In this document: one piece after another, positions 51,601 to 59,370 of the stretch
How positions within the stretch are numbered: the stretch's first letter is position 1
Layout: every line of letters starts with the position of its first letter
DNA from: Gemmatimonas sp. UBA7669
Lineage (GTDB): Bacteria > Gemmatimonadota > Gemmatimonadetes > Gemmatimonadales > Gemmatimonadaceae
Assembly: GCF_002483225.1 (NCBI RefSeq)
Contig: NZ_DLHL01000051.1
Coordinates: forward strand, 273,071 to 332,440
Reading direction: 5' to 3'
Length of the DNA stretch: 59,370 nt
Notes under the pieces: generated by a model
Database searches by the model: none
What the model was told of the DNA's origin: nothing
Seen by the model: the letters and a program-made list of their open reading frames with translations, nothing else
Position numbers and translations under genes: made by a program

Positions 51601-51866
51601 CGTGGGGAGCTCGACTCTCATTTCGCATGTCCCGTTTCTCACGTCGCAATTCCCGTTTCGCGATCCACAGCTCTGAGCCGTGCGCTGTGGGCTGTGGGTG
51701 ACAGTGGTGCATTTTGCGGCATCGCGTTCTCCGATGCACCGGAGCCCGGGGGCCATGATCGCGCCGATCTGATGGATCGCGCGATCTGGCCGACAAACCA
51801 CCCTCACTCACAGCCCATAGCCCACCGCCCACGGCTGCGGATGGCGAACCCCGACCCCGACCGCAG
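51601..51866. repeat. Intergenic repeat block (gctgtggg and cccgttt families)
   Basis: Inverted arms of a gccgtgcgctgtgggctgtg type (51677-51702) and a tcactcacagcccatagccc type (51804-51836) enclose a core of about 100 bp, itself rich in small palindromes (ggtgcat...atgcacc, gatcgcgc...gcgcgatc). Just before it, 51621-51662 has alternating ttcgcatgtcccgtttctca and cgtcgcaattcccgtttcgc words. There is no coding frame of note. It lies between two convergent genes. Confidence 0.7.
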
Positions 51867-53609
51867 TTACGAGGTCCTGAACTCCCCAATCATCCCCCTC
51901 ACCCTCACCGACGCCGTCTGCAGCACTTCCGCCGTCGCGCTCACCTCCTCAGCCGACGCCGAAGTCTCCTCGGTGCTCGCCGCGACCTCTTCCGCCGACG
52001 CGGCATGACTCTCCGCCGTGTCGCGCGCGGTCGTCAGCGCCTTCTGCACCGTCTGCAGCGACTCCCGGTTGCTCTCCACGGCCTGCGTGACCCGCGCCGT
52101 CGCCGTCTCCACCTGTGAGACCGCGTGCTCGATGCGCGCCAGCGCCGATCCGACCGCTTCGGCCACCGTCTCCACGTCACGCAGCCGCGTCGCGCCACTC
52201 TCCACGGCCGTGGACGCGCTGGCAATCCGGCTGCGAATGCGTTTCACGTTGTCCGTGACCTGATTGGCCGCCGCCGCACTCTGCTCGGCCAGCACGCGGA
52301 CCTCCTGCGCCACCACCGCAAACCCGCGCCCGGCTTGCCCGGCACGCGCCGCCTCGATGGCCGCATTGAGTGCCAGCAGGTTGGTCTGCGACGCAATCTC
52401 CGAAATCACACTCACGAAGTCGTCGATCACGCTGGTCGCATCGCGCAGCGACATCATCTCCTGACGCGACGCCGTCACGACTTCGCGGGCGCCGAGCAGC
52501 GTATCCACCGCCACCTGCACCTGATCGCGCGCCGAGTTGGTGGTGCCGCGAATCTCCCGGCCCACGCGATCGGTCTCTTCCGCGGCTTCGCCAATGGTCG
52601 CGCCGGCTTCGGCCAGCGTCTTCACCGATTCGCTCGCATGATTGAGCGCCGAGAGCTGCATGACCGCACCGTGGGAGATATCCATGACGGCGGTGGTGAC
52701 ATGCTGCGTGGACGCGGCTGCGGCCTGCGCCGATGCCGACAACTCGCTCGACGCCAGCGTGACCTGATCAGCTTCTTCGCGCACACGCGACAACAGCAGG
52801 CGCAGCCGCTCACGGGCCTGACGCATGGCCTCAATGAGCTCGGCGTACTCCCGCGCCACCGCGTTGCCGGAGGCCGAATTCGCGCTGCCGCCGTACGCCG
52901 CCTCGAGTGGCTCGCGCAGATCGCCGGCCCCAATGGCCATCATCTGGTTACGCAGCGCTTCGAGCGGATGCGTGACGGCGCGTGCCGTCGAGAGACCGAA
53001 GAACGCCGCCACGCCAAACGCGGCCGCCACCACCATGGCCAGACTGGCCTCGGCGCGCGTGAGCTTCTCCCGCATGCGATCCATGGAGCCTGAGGCGCCG
53101 TTGCGGGCCGATACGCGCAGCAGCTGCAGCGCCTTCTCGATGCTTTCGATGTCCTGCCGCGTGGCGCCCAGCACCCGGTCCGCCTCCGCGCCCTGATCCG
53201 TGGCCTGCCAGGCGCGCGTCACGGCAATGCGGACTTCGAGTGCGCTCTGCAGTCGACCGATCTCCTCCAAATGCCGCCGCTCTTCGGCGTTCAGCATGCC
53301 CTGCGCGAGCGCTTCCTCGCGCAGTGTCTCGGCATCGACCACCAGGTCGCGATAGGCCGCTTCGTCCTCACTGCGACCCGTATTGAGAAAGCGCAGACCG
53401 GCCACGAGTTCGCGCATGACCGTGTTGGTGGCGCGCTCCACGAACTCCGAACGACTGGCCAATTCGCTTACGGTGCGTTCCGCGTCGCGATTGGTGGTGG
53501 AGAGCCCGTACCACCCAAGCAATCCGGCCACGAGCAACAGCGTGAGCGATGTACCAAAGCCGGCAATGAGTCGCGCGCGAATGGTGGACAGCAAACGGAA
53601 GCGCTTCAC
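51867..53609 (-). CDS. Methyl-accepting chemotaxis protein coupled to a binding lipoprotein
   Basis: This is a 580-aa chemoreceptor, start GTG, overlapping the stop of the binding-protein gene. Transmembrane helices are at about 12-34 and 190-210, with a sensor domain of about 155 residues between them of four-helix type. The HAMP domain is degenerate. The signalling tip is SEIASQTNLLALNAAIEAARAG. The last residues (TASVRVRGMIGEFRTS) lack a docking pentapeptide. Because the partner gene encodes a periplasmic binding lipoprotein, ligand recognition may be indirect. Confidence 0.93.
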   Translation of the reverse strand: MKRFRLLSTIRARLIAGFGTSLTLLLVAGLLGWYGLSTTNRDAERTVSELASRSEFVERATNTVMRELVAGLRFLNTGRSEDEAAYRDLVVDAETLREEALAQGMLNAEERRHLEEIGRLQSALEVRIAVTRAWQATDQGAEADRVLGATRQDIESIEKALQLLRVSARNGASGSMDRMREKLTRAEASLAMVVAAAFGVAAFFGLSTARAVTHPLEALRNQMMAIGAGDLREPLEAAYGGSANSASGNAVAREYAELIEAMRQARERLRLLLSRVREEADQVTLASSELSASAQAAAASTQHVTTAVMDISHGAVMQLSALNHASESVKTLAEAGATIGEAAEETDRVGREIRGTTNSARDQVQVAVDTLLGAREVVTASRQEMMSLRDATSVIDDFVSVISEIASQTNLLALNAAIEAARAGQAGRGFAVVAQEVRVLAEQSAAAANQVTDNVKRIRSRIASASTAVESGATRLRDVETVAEAVGSALARIEHAVSQVETATARVTQAVESNRESLQTVQKALTTARDTAESHAASAEEVAASTEETSASAEEVSATAEVLQTASVRVRGMIGEFRTS

Positions 53610-54760
53610 GGCGTCGAGCCTCCCACCGAGGGCGTCGCTGCCGTGACACGTGTGATGACCACCGAGCGGCCCTTGATGTCGTGCTTCTCGTCAAAGGCAA
53701 TGCGTCCTGCCACACCATCCACCGATGGCGCGCCGTTGCCGATCTTCTCAAGCGCCTGACGCAGCGACCCGCGTGTGCGCGCGCCCGCGGCCACCGTACG
53801 GCCAATCACCAGCGCGGCGTCGTACGAGAGCGCCGCAAACATGTCGGGATCCTGCTGATACTTGGCCCGATACTTGGGCAGGAACTCCATGGCTTCCTTG
53901 CTCGTCGCGCGCTCGGCGCGGAAGAACGCCACATAGCGTGCGCCAACAGCGTCGGCGTTACTGCTCATGGTTTCCGTGCCGTCGCCGCCCACAAAGGGCG
54001 CCGTCACATTGCGCGCCTTGAGCGCACGAATGAGGGCCAGCGCATCGTCGCCATCACCCGGAAACAGCACGACGTCGGGCTCGAGTTTGGCAATCAGCGC
54101 CGCGTAGGCTTCCCACTCCACCACGCCATTCAGGTACGGGTCGCGCATGACCACATCGCCAAACCCCTCCGAGAAGGTGCGCGCGAAGGTGGCCGACCAG
54201 TCACGGCCATAGGAGTCATTGCGATACACGATGGCCGCGCGGCGCGCGCCCAGAGAATCGAGCACCCAGCGGGCGGCGTCGCGCGCCACCTCGGCGTCAC
54301 TCGGTGCCACACGAAAGAACCAGGGACTGATGCCGGTGAGCCGAGGCGACGAGGCCGTGGGCGACACGGCCACCACCCCATTGGCCCCCGCATGCTCGGC
54401 ATCGGCGTAGATGGGCATCACCTCCACCGTGTTGCCGCTTTCCGGATGACCGACCACCGCAATGACCGAGGGGTCGTCGCGCAATTGCTGGGCGACGCGC
54501 ACGGCCGATGTGGCCACGCTGTCGGGCAGGCGCACGGTAAAGCGCGTGCCCCCCGCGCCGCCGGTCTCGTTCAGGCGTGCCACGGCCATTTCCACGCCGC
54601 GCACGACCTGCTCATAACCGGGACTGCCGGGAATGGCCCCGACGCCAATGGCGAGGCCGGTTCCAGTGGACGGACCGCGCGAGCAGCCCGACAGGGCCAG
54701 CGCCACGGTCACCGCGACCAGTTGGCGTGTCGAATTGATGGCAAAGGGCAGGAGTCTCAC
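53606..54760 (-). CDS. LivJ/LivK-type ligand-binding lipoprotein
   Basis: This is a 384-aa protein, start GTG 54760. It has a lipobox (ALALSGC). The periplasmic binding fold is type I: VVRGVEMAVARLNETGG, VIAVVGHPESGNTVEVMPIYADAE, SPRLTGISPWFFRVAPSD, RAAIVYRNDSYGRDWSATFARTF, PDVVLFPGDGDDALALIRALKARN, ALSYDAALVIG. Branched-chain amino acids, amides or other small ligands are possible. No permease or ATPase gene accompanies it, and its stop overlaps the chemoreceptor start (GTGA), so it is likely a chemosensory receptor and not a transporter part. Confidence 0.88.
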   Translation of the reverse strand: MRLLPFAINSTRQLVAVTVALALSGCSRGPSTGTGLAIGVGAIPGSPGYEQVVRGVEMAVARLNETGGAGGTRFTVRLPDSVATSAVRVAQQLRDDPSVIAVVGHPESGNTVEVMPIYADAEHAGANGVVAVSPTASSPRLTGISPWFFRVAPSDAEVARDAARWVLDSLGARRAAIVYRNDSYGRDWSATFARTFSEGFGDVVMRDPYLNGVVEWEAYAALIAKLEPDVVLFPGDGDDALALIRALKARNVTAPFVGGDGTETMSSNADAVGARYVAFFRAERATSKEAMEFLPKYRAKYQQDPDMFAALSYDAALVIGRTVAAGARTRGSLRQALEKIGNGAPSVDGVAGRIAFDEKHDIKGRSVVITRVTAATPSVGGSTP

Positions 54761-54938
54761 GCTGCGTAGACGACCGGAGGCAGGAGGCGGAAACGACGGC
54801 TCACGCCAAGGTTGTCGGCATGTCTTGGCAGTGAGTCGAATCCTGCAGTTTCCTAGGGAAAAACCGGCAAAACTGCACATGGCAGTTACTTTGTCATGCA
54901 AAAGTCAGGTCACCCCCGACGTTTTTGCCCGGAATTCC

Positions 54939-54968
54939 TTGCGGGGTCTGGAAGCGTCCGTTTAGCTT
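54939..54968 (+). promoter_or_regulatory. Candidate promoter of the cytochrome oxidase operon
   Basis: TTGCGG (54939-54944) and TAGCTT (54963-54968) stand 18 nt apart, about 100 nt ahead of the subunit II start. The match to a sigma70 consensus is moderate. Confidence 0.4.
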
Positions 54969-55068
54969 CGCTTTCGTAGTCCTACCCTCAGCTGCCAACC
55001 CGGTCGGGCCATCGCGCAAACGATGTCGCCCGGGATGGCCGCCTCCAAACACTCCCTCAGGAACCGGC

Positions 55069-56391
55069 ATGGTTGGCACGTTCCGCCCGCGGAGACTGGC
55101 TTCCGCCGCGCTGCTGGGCGCTCTGGCCCTCGGACTCGCTGCGTGTGGCGGCGAGTATCCGAATTCGACGTTCAATCACACCACCGACTTCAACGCGGAT
55201 ATCGACGCGTTGTGGGACAAGCTGCTCTTCTGGGGCACCATTGTCTTCATCGGTGTTGAAGCGGCGCTCGTGTACACGATCTTCCGCTTCCGCCAGCGCG
55301 CGGGAGCCGGCAAGCCGAAACAGGTACACGGCAACACGGCCCTGGAAATCACGTGGACGGCCATCCCGGCCGTCATCCTGATTTTCATCGCCATCCCCAC
55401 GGTCCGCACGATCTTCAAGACCCAGGCCAAGGCGGCGCCCGACGCGCTGCAGGTCGAGGTCATTGGCCATCAGTGGTGGTGGGAGTTCAAGTACCCGCAG
55501 CTGGGCATCACCACGGCCAACGAGCTGTACCTGCCCAATGGCCGCACGGTCAGCTTCCAGCTCAAGACGATCGACGTGTTGCACTCCTTCTGGATTCCCC
55601 AGCTGGGTGGCAAGCGCGATCTGATCTCGAACCGCACCAACTACCTCTGGTTCACGCCCAACGCCGATCTGCCGTCTTCGGCGTGGAACGGCTTCTGCGC
55701 CGAGTTCTGTGGCCCGTCACACGCCAACATGCGCTTCCGCGTGTTCACCGTGACGCCGCAGGAATTCGAGCAGTGGGCCGCGCACCAGAAGCAGAACGCC
55801 ATCTTCCCGGCTGCTGTGCCGGCGCCGGCGCTGCCCACGGGCACGGCCGCCGCGAGCGGTGCCGCTGCTGGCGCTACGCCGGTCGTGCTGGCCTCCAACA
55901 CGGGCGCGCAGCCGGCCACACCGGCCCCTGCGGCCGACGTGCAGCCCGCCGTACCGGTTTGGACCTTCCCCAAGGAGAAGGTCGAAGGCGAATTCAAGCA
56001 CATCATCCCCACGGCCAAGCTGCCCACCACGATCTCGTTCGATGAGTCGCTGCTGGCGCAGGGTGATGCCGAGCGGGGACGGGACAAGTACAGCAAGTCC
56101 ACCTGCATTGGCTGTCACGCCATCGGTGGCACGCCGTTCAACATGGCCAATATCGGGCCGAACCTCACGCATGTCGGGTCGCGCTACACCATCGGCGCCG
56201 GCCTGTATCCGAACGATGCCAAGCATCTCGCCTACTGGATCAAGAGTGCGGGCCACATGAAGCCCGGCAGTCTCATGCCCACCATGGGTAAGGGCCTCAC
56301 CGATCCAGTGCGCAAGAACGTCGTCAACGTCGGTGGTCTGACCGACGCCGACATTGCGGACATCGTCGCGTACCTGCAGGCTCTCAAGTAA
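55069..56391 (+). CDS. ctaC: caa3-type cytochrome c oxidase subunit II with fused cytochrome c
   Basis: This is a 440-aa lipoprotein (lipobox GLAACG). Two membrane helices (LLFWGTIVFIGVEAALVYTIF, TWTAIPAVILIFIAIPTVRTIF) precede the CuA domain: GHQWWWEFKYP, His 172 in VLHSFWIPQ, and CAEFCGPSHANM with Cys 210, Cys 214, His 218 and Met 221. An A/P-rich linker leads to a C-terminal cytochrome c with CIGCH (346-350) and an axial Met, probably in MPTM. Electrons thus pass from cytochrome c to CuA within one chain. I start at MVGTFRPRRL; 55069-59368 is one operon. Confidence 0.97.
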   Translation: MVGTFRPRRLASAALLGALALGLAACGGEYPNSTFNHTTDFNADIDALWDKLLFWGTIVFIGVEAALVYTIFRFRQRAGAGKPKQVHGNTALEITWTAIPAVILIFIAIPTVRTIFKTQAKAAPDALQVEVIGHQWWWEFKYPQLGITTANELYLPNGRTVSFQLKTIDVLHSFWIPQLGGKRDLISNRTNYLWFTPNADLPSSAWNGFCAEFCGPSHANMRFRVFTVTPQEFEQWAAHQKQNAIFPAAVPAPALPTGTAAASGAAAGATPVVLASNTGAQPATPAPAADVQPAVPVWTFPKEKVEGEFKHIIPTAKLPTTISFDESLLAQGDAERGRDKYSKSTCIGCHAIGGTPFNMANIGPNLTHVGSRYTIGAGLYPNDAKHLAYWIKSAGHMKPGSLMPTMGKGLTDPVRKNVVNVGGLTDADIADIVAYLQALK

Positions 56392-56423
56392 TCCCGTCTC
56401 CGACCGACTGACCAAACGACACG

Positions 56424-58307
56424 ATGGCAACCATCGCTGCCGCGCCCCCGTACACCCAGGCCAAGGCCGCACCCGCTGATACCGGGTTGTGGTCCTGGCT
56501 CACCACGGTGGACCACAAGCGCATCGGGGCGCTCTATCTCATCACCGGCCTGTTCTTCTTCGTGGTCGGTGGACTCGAAGCCGCCGTCATCCGTGCCCAG
56601 CTGGCCGTGCCGAACGCCAACGTCGTTTCGGCCGACATGTACAACCAGCTGTTCACGATGCACGGCACGACGATGATCTTCCTCGCCGTCATGCCTCTCT
56701 CGGCGGCGTTCTTCAACTTCCTGATCCCGCTGCAGATCGGCGCGCGTGACGTGGCCTTCCCGCGTCTGAACGCCTTCTCGTACTGGATCTACCTGCTGGG
56801 CGGCATCTACATCACGGTGCCCATCTTCTTCTCGGTGGCGCCGGACGGTGGCTGGTTCGGTTACGCGCCGCTGAGCACGAAGGCGTACTCGCCGCAGATC
56901 AACATGGATTTCTGGGTGCTCGGCCTCCAGATCCTGGGTATCTCGTCGCTGGCCGCCGGCTTCAACTTCATCACCACGATCATCAACATGCGGGCGCCCG
57001 GCATGTCGCTCATGCGCATGCCGATCTTCACCTGGATGTCGTTCGTGGTGCAGTTCCTTGTGGTGCTGGCCTTCCCCGTCATCACCATCGCGCTCGTGTT
57101 CCTGCAGTTCGACCGGTTCTTCGGCACGAACTTCTACACGGTCGCCAAGGGTGCCGACCCGCTGCTCTGGCAGCATCTGTTCTGGGTCTTCGGCCACCCC
57201 GAGGTGTACATCCTCATTCTGCCCGCCTTCGGTCTCGTGTCCGAAGTGCTGCCGACGTTTTCGCGCAAGCCGCTGTTCGGGTACCCCGTCATGGTGTACT
57301 CCGGCATCCTGATCGGCTTCCTCGGCTTCGGCGTGTGGGCGCACCACATGTTCTCGGTCGGCATGGGTCCCATCGCCGACTCGGTGTTCTCGCTGGCCAC
57401 GATGCTGATCGCCATCCCCACGGGCGTGAAGATCTTCAACTGGATGGCGACCATGTGGGGCGGCCAGATCCGCTTCACGGTGGCCATGAAGTTCGCCATC
57501 GCGCTCGTCGGCATGTTCACCATCGGCGGTATCTCGGGCGTGATGCACAGCTCGCCGCCGGCCGACCTGCAGCAGACGGACACGTACTTCATCGTCGCGC
57601 ACTTCCATTACGTGCTCTTCGGCGGCTCGGTGTTCGGTCTGTTCGCCGGCATGTACTACTACTTCCCGAAGATCACGGGCCGCTTCCTCTCCGAGAAGCT
57701 TGGCAACTGGCACTTCTGGGTGTCGTTCATCGGCATGAACCTCACGTTCTTCCCGATGCACTTCAGCGGCCTGCTCGGCATGCCGCGCCGCTACTACCAG
57801 TACGACGCGGGGCAGGGCATCGAGTTGTTCAACATGGCCTCCTCGATCGGCACGCTGATCCTCATCATCGGCACGCTGTTTGGCCTGATCAACGTGTTCA
57901 AGAGCTGGAAGGGCGGAAAGCTGGCCTCCAGCAACCCCTGGGGCGCGGCCACCATCGAGTGGTCCATCCCCTCGCCGCCGCCCGAGTACAACTTCGCCGA
58001 GCTGCCGCAGATCAAGTCGCGCTATCCCCTCTGGAACATGAAGGAGGGTGAGCCGCTCGTGCACGAGACGACGTACGAGGAAGAGAAGGATCTGCACATT
58101 CCGACGACGAAGGAAACGGGCATCGTCATGCCGAATCCGTCGATCTGGCCGCTCATCACGGCCACCGGCATCGTCGTGATGTTCTGCGGTCTCATGTTCA
58201 TGGAGAAGAGCGCCCCCCTGGCCATCGCCATCATGATCGGTGGCACCGCATGGTGGGTCGGCTCGCTGTACAAGTGGCTGCTCACGCCGCTCGAGGATCA
58301 CCACTAA
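56424..58307 (+). CDS. ctaD: Cytochrome c oxidase subunit I
   Basis: This 627-aa heme-copper oxidase chain has about 12 membrane helices. A heme a His lies in MHGTTMIFLAVMPL. The CuB/Tyr site is FWVFGHPEVYILILPAFG, then the HH pair in VWAHHMFSVG, and HFHYVLFGGSVFG near heme a3. SVAPDGGWFGYAPL and D-channel-like residues are present. The C-terminal extension (about 100 residues, ending with two more membrane helices) resembles those of caa3 family I chains. It pumps protons while reducing oxygen. It lies 33 nt after ctaC. Confidence 0.97.
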   Translation: MATIAAAPPYTQAKAAPADTGLWSWLTTVDHKRIGALYLITGLFFFVVGGLEAAVIRAQLAVPNANVVSADMYNQLFTMHGTTMIFLAVMPLSAAFFNFLIPLQIGARDVAFPRLNAFSYWIYLLGGIYITVPIFFSVAPDGGWFGYAPLSTKAYSPQINMDFWVLGLQILGISSLAAGFNFITTIINMRAPGMSLMRMPIFTWMSFVVQFLVVLAFPVITIALVFLQFDRFFGTNFYTVAKGADPLLWQHLFWVFGHPEVYILILPAFGLVSEVLPTFSRKPLFGYPVMVYSGILIGFLGFGVWAHHMFSVGMGPIADSVFSLATMLIAIPTGVKIFNWMATMWGGQIRFTVAMKFAIALVGMFTIGGISGVMHSSPPADLQQTDTYFIVAHFHYVLFGGSVFGLFAGMYYYFPKITGRFLSEKLGNWHFWVSFIGMNLTFFPMHFSGLLGMPRRYYQYDAGQGIELFNMASSIGTLILIIGTLFGLINVFKSWKGGKLASSNPWGAATIEWSIPSPPPEYNFAELPQIKSRYPLWNMKEGEPLVHETTYEEEKDLHIPTTKETGIVMPNPSIWPLITATGIVVMFCGLMFMEKSAPLAIAIMIGGTAWWVGSLYKWLLTPLEDHH

Positions 58308-58308
58308 G

Positions 58309-59001
58309 ATGACCGCCAACTCCGCAACCGCCGCGCACGGCGACGGCCACGCCCACGGCGGCGGCCATCACTACACCTCGCTCGGCCTCGACAACCGCAA
58401 GATCGCCATTTGGACCTTCATCGGGTCCGAGTGCATGCTCTTTGCCTCGCTGATCTCCACGTACCTCGTGTACAAGGGGCGCAGCCCGGCCGGTCCGTAT
58501 CCGCACGAGGCCTGGACCAACCCGGCCACGGGTGAGGTCTTCAAGCCAATCCTCAACATCCCCGTCACGTCGGCGTCGACGTTCGTGCTGCTCATGTCGT
58601 CGCTGGCCATGGTGCTGGCGCTGGCGGCGGTGCAGAACAAGAACCTGCCGAAGCACACGCTGGGCGAGCGCATCCTGGGCTCGTCCAAGCTGTGGCTGTG
58701 GATGACGGCGCTGCTGGGCATCACCTTCCTTGGCTTCCAGGCCTACGAGTTCACCTCGTTCGTGCACGAAGGCCTGAGCATCCGCACCAACCTGTTCGGC
58801 TCGAGCTTCTTCACGCTCACCGGCTTCCATGGTGCGCACGTGACGGCCGGTGTGCTGTGGCTGTTCACGCTGCTCGCCATCGACTACAAGCGCGGGCTCA
58901 CGCCCGCCGATTCACTGCTCGTCGACATCTGCGCGCTGTACTGGCACTTCGTCGACGTGGTGTGGATCGCGATCTTCACGCTGCTCTACCTGATCAAGTG
59001 A
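58309..59001 (+). CDS. ctaE: Cytochrome c oxidase subunit III
   Basis: This is a 230-aa protein with a His/Gly-rich N-terminus (AAHGDGHAHGGGHH) and about five membrane helices. KIAIWTFIGSECMLFASLISTYLVYKG, TSASTFVLLMSSLAMVLAL and GFHGAHVTAGVLWLF, ending with ALYWHFVDVVWIAIFTLLYLI, are the family hallmarks. The chain starts 1 nt after the ctaD stop (TAAGATG), so it is translationally coupled. Confidence 0.95.
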   Translation: MTANSATAAHGDGHAHGGGHHYTSLGLDNRKIAIWTFIGSECMLFASLISTYLVYKGRSPAGPYPHEAWTNPATGEVFKPILNIPVTSASTFVLLMSSLAMVLALAAVQNKNLPKHTLGERILGSSKLWLWMTALLGITFLGFQAYEFTSFVHEGLSIRTNLFGSSFFTLTGFHGAHVTAGVLWLFTLLAIDYKRGLTPADSLLVDICALYWHFVDVVWIAIFTLLYLIK

Positions 59002-59008
59002 GGAGCTG

Positions 59009-59368
59009 ATGGCCGACCACGCACACGCGCACGACGCGCACGCGCAACACGAGGAGCACCCGACCTGGTCCACGTACTGGAAGGTCGCGCTCATCCTCAC
59101 GATCATCACGGCCGTCGAAGTGTCGGCCTACTACATCCCGGCCTGGGAAAACAGCTGGGTGTATGTGCCGAGCATGCTGATCATGTCGGCGGTGAAGTTT
59201 GTGATCGTCGTGATGTACTACATGCATCTCAAGTACGACCACAAGCTGTTCCGCGCGCTGTTCACGGGACCGCTGATTGTCGCATCGCTCACGCTGATCG
59301 GGCTGCTGTTCCTGTTCAGCAAGCTGGTGTTGCGGTTGGGGATTATTATTAACTCGGCCAACATTTAG
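59009..59368 (+). CDS. ctaF: Cytochrome c oxidase subunit IV
   Basis: This is a 119-aa protein with a His/Ala-rich start (MADHAHAHDAHAQHEEH) and three membrane helices. YWKVALILTIITAVEVSAYYIPAW, MLIMSAVKFVIVVMYYMHLKYDHK is the prokaryotic subunit IV signature. A ribosome site (aggagctgATG) lies 7 nt after the ctaE stop. It ends just before the window edge and appears complete. Confidence 0.93.
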   Translation: MADHAHAHDAHAQHEEHPTWSTYWKVALILTIITAVEVSAYYIPAWENSWVYVPSMLIMSAVKFVIVVMYYMHLKYDHKLFRALFTGPLIVASLTLIGLLFLFSKLVLRLGIIINSANI

Positions 59369-59370
59369 TT

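Noticed and set aside
56232..58319. 695-codon minus-strand frame over ctaD
   Set aside because: It is antisense of cytochrome oxidase subunit I; R/H/E-rich shadow with no motif.

Overview
The window is 59 kb of dense, high-GC bacterial chromosome. It has no tRNA, rRNA, CRISPR array, prophage or complete insertion sequence that I could recognise. The style of the genes suggests the Gemmatimonadota, probably a Gemmatimonas relative. Pointers are a Rho factor with a huge disordered N-terminus, an adjacent DUF1501/DUF1800 pair, a caa3-type oxidase, a squalene/phytoene synthase, many GTG starts and ATGA/GTGA overlaps. This placement is inference; there is no rRNA here to confirm it.

Layout. 1-6.1 kb (minus strand): a porin followed by a PstS-like binding protein, a large chemoreceptor, and transcription terminator Rho with its own strong terminator. 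6.6-11.4 kb: a TPR-like protein, an AhpD-like protein, a polysaccharide deacetylase and a class A penicillin-binding protein. 11.4-14.7 kb: exported DUF1501 and DUF1800 proteins. 14.8-18.6 kb: two unknown proteins and a divergent EF-G paralogue. 18.7-22.9 kb: four overlapping minor-pilin-like genes. 23-27.3 kb: ThyX, a MarR regulator, an FAD-linked oxidase and a squalene/phytoene synthase.

27.3-27.8 kb holds a composite inverted-repeat block. 27.8-34.6 kb is a closely packed run of nine minus-strand genes: a phasin-like protein with a histone-H1-like tail, a GHMP kinase, an M20 peptidase, a 71-aa protein, an RNase H homologue lacking two catalytic acids, a 59-aa membrane peptide, a zinc-ribbon protein, an exported protein and a membrane protein. 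34.9-37.1 kb: a class III CoA-transferase and an ECF sigma factor with a coupled partner. 37.2-41 kb: dihydrolipoamide dehydrogenase and the E2 succinyltransferase, separated by a small gene and palindromic repeats.

41-51.6 kb: a secreted beta-propeller-like protein, a zinc-binding dehydrogenase, a zinc-ribbon peptide, a mechanosensitive-channel-like fusion, GyrA, a REC-GAF-GGDEF diguanylate cyclase, a CoA-binding protein and a saccharopine-dehydrogenase-like enzyme. 51.9-54.8 kb: a binding lipoprotein whose stop codon overlaps the start of a chemoreceptor. 55-59.4 kb: the caa3 cytochrome c oxidase operon (subunits II, I, III, IV).

The least explained signal is the intergenic DNA. At least three word-like repeat families, each built as inverted arms around a core, sit at gene ends. 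The strongest protein-level oddities are the RNase H homologue without two catalytic acids, the EF-G homologue with altered G3 and G4 motifs, the lipoprotein-chemoreceptor pair, and the channel fused in frame to an exported-type domain.
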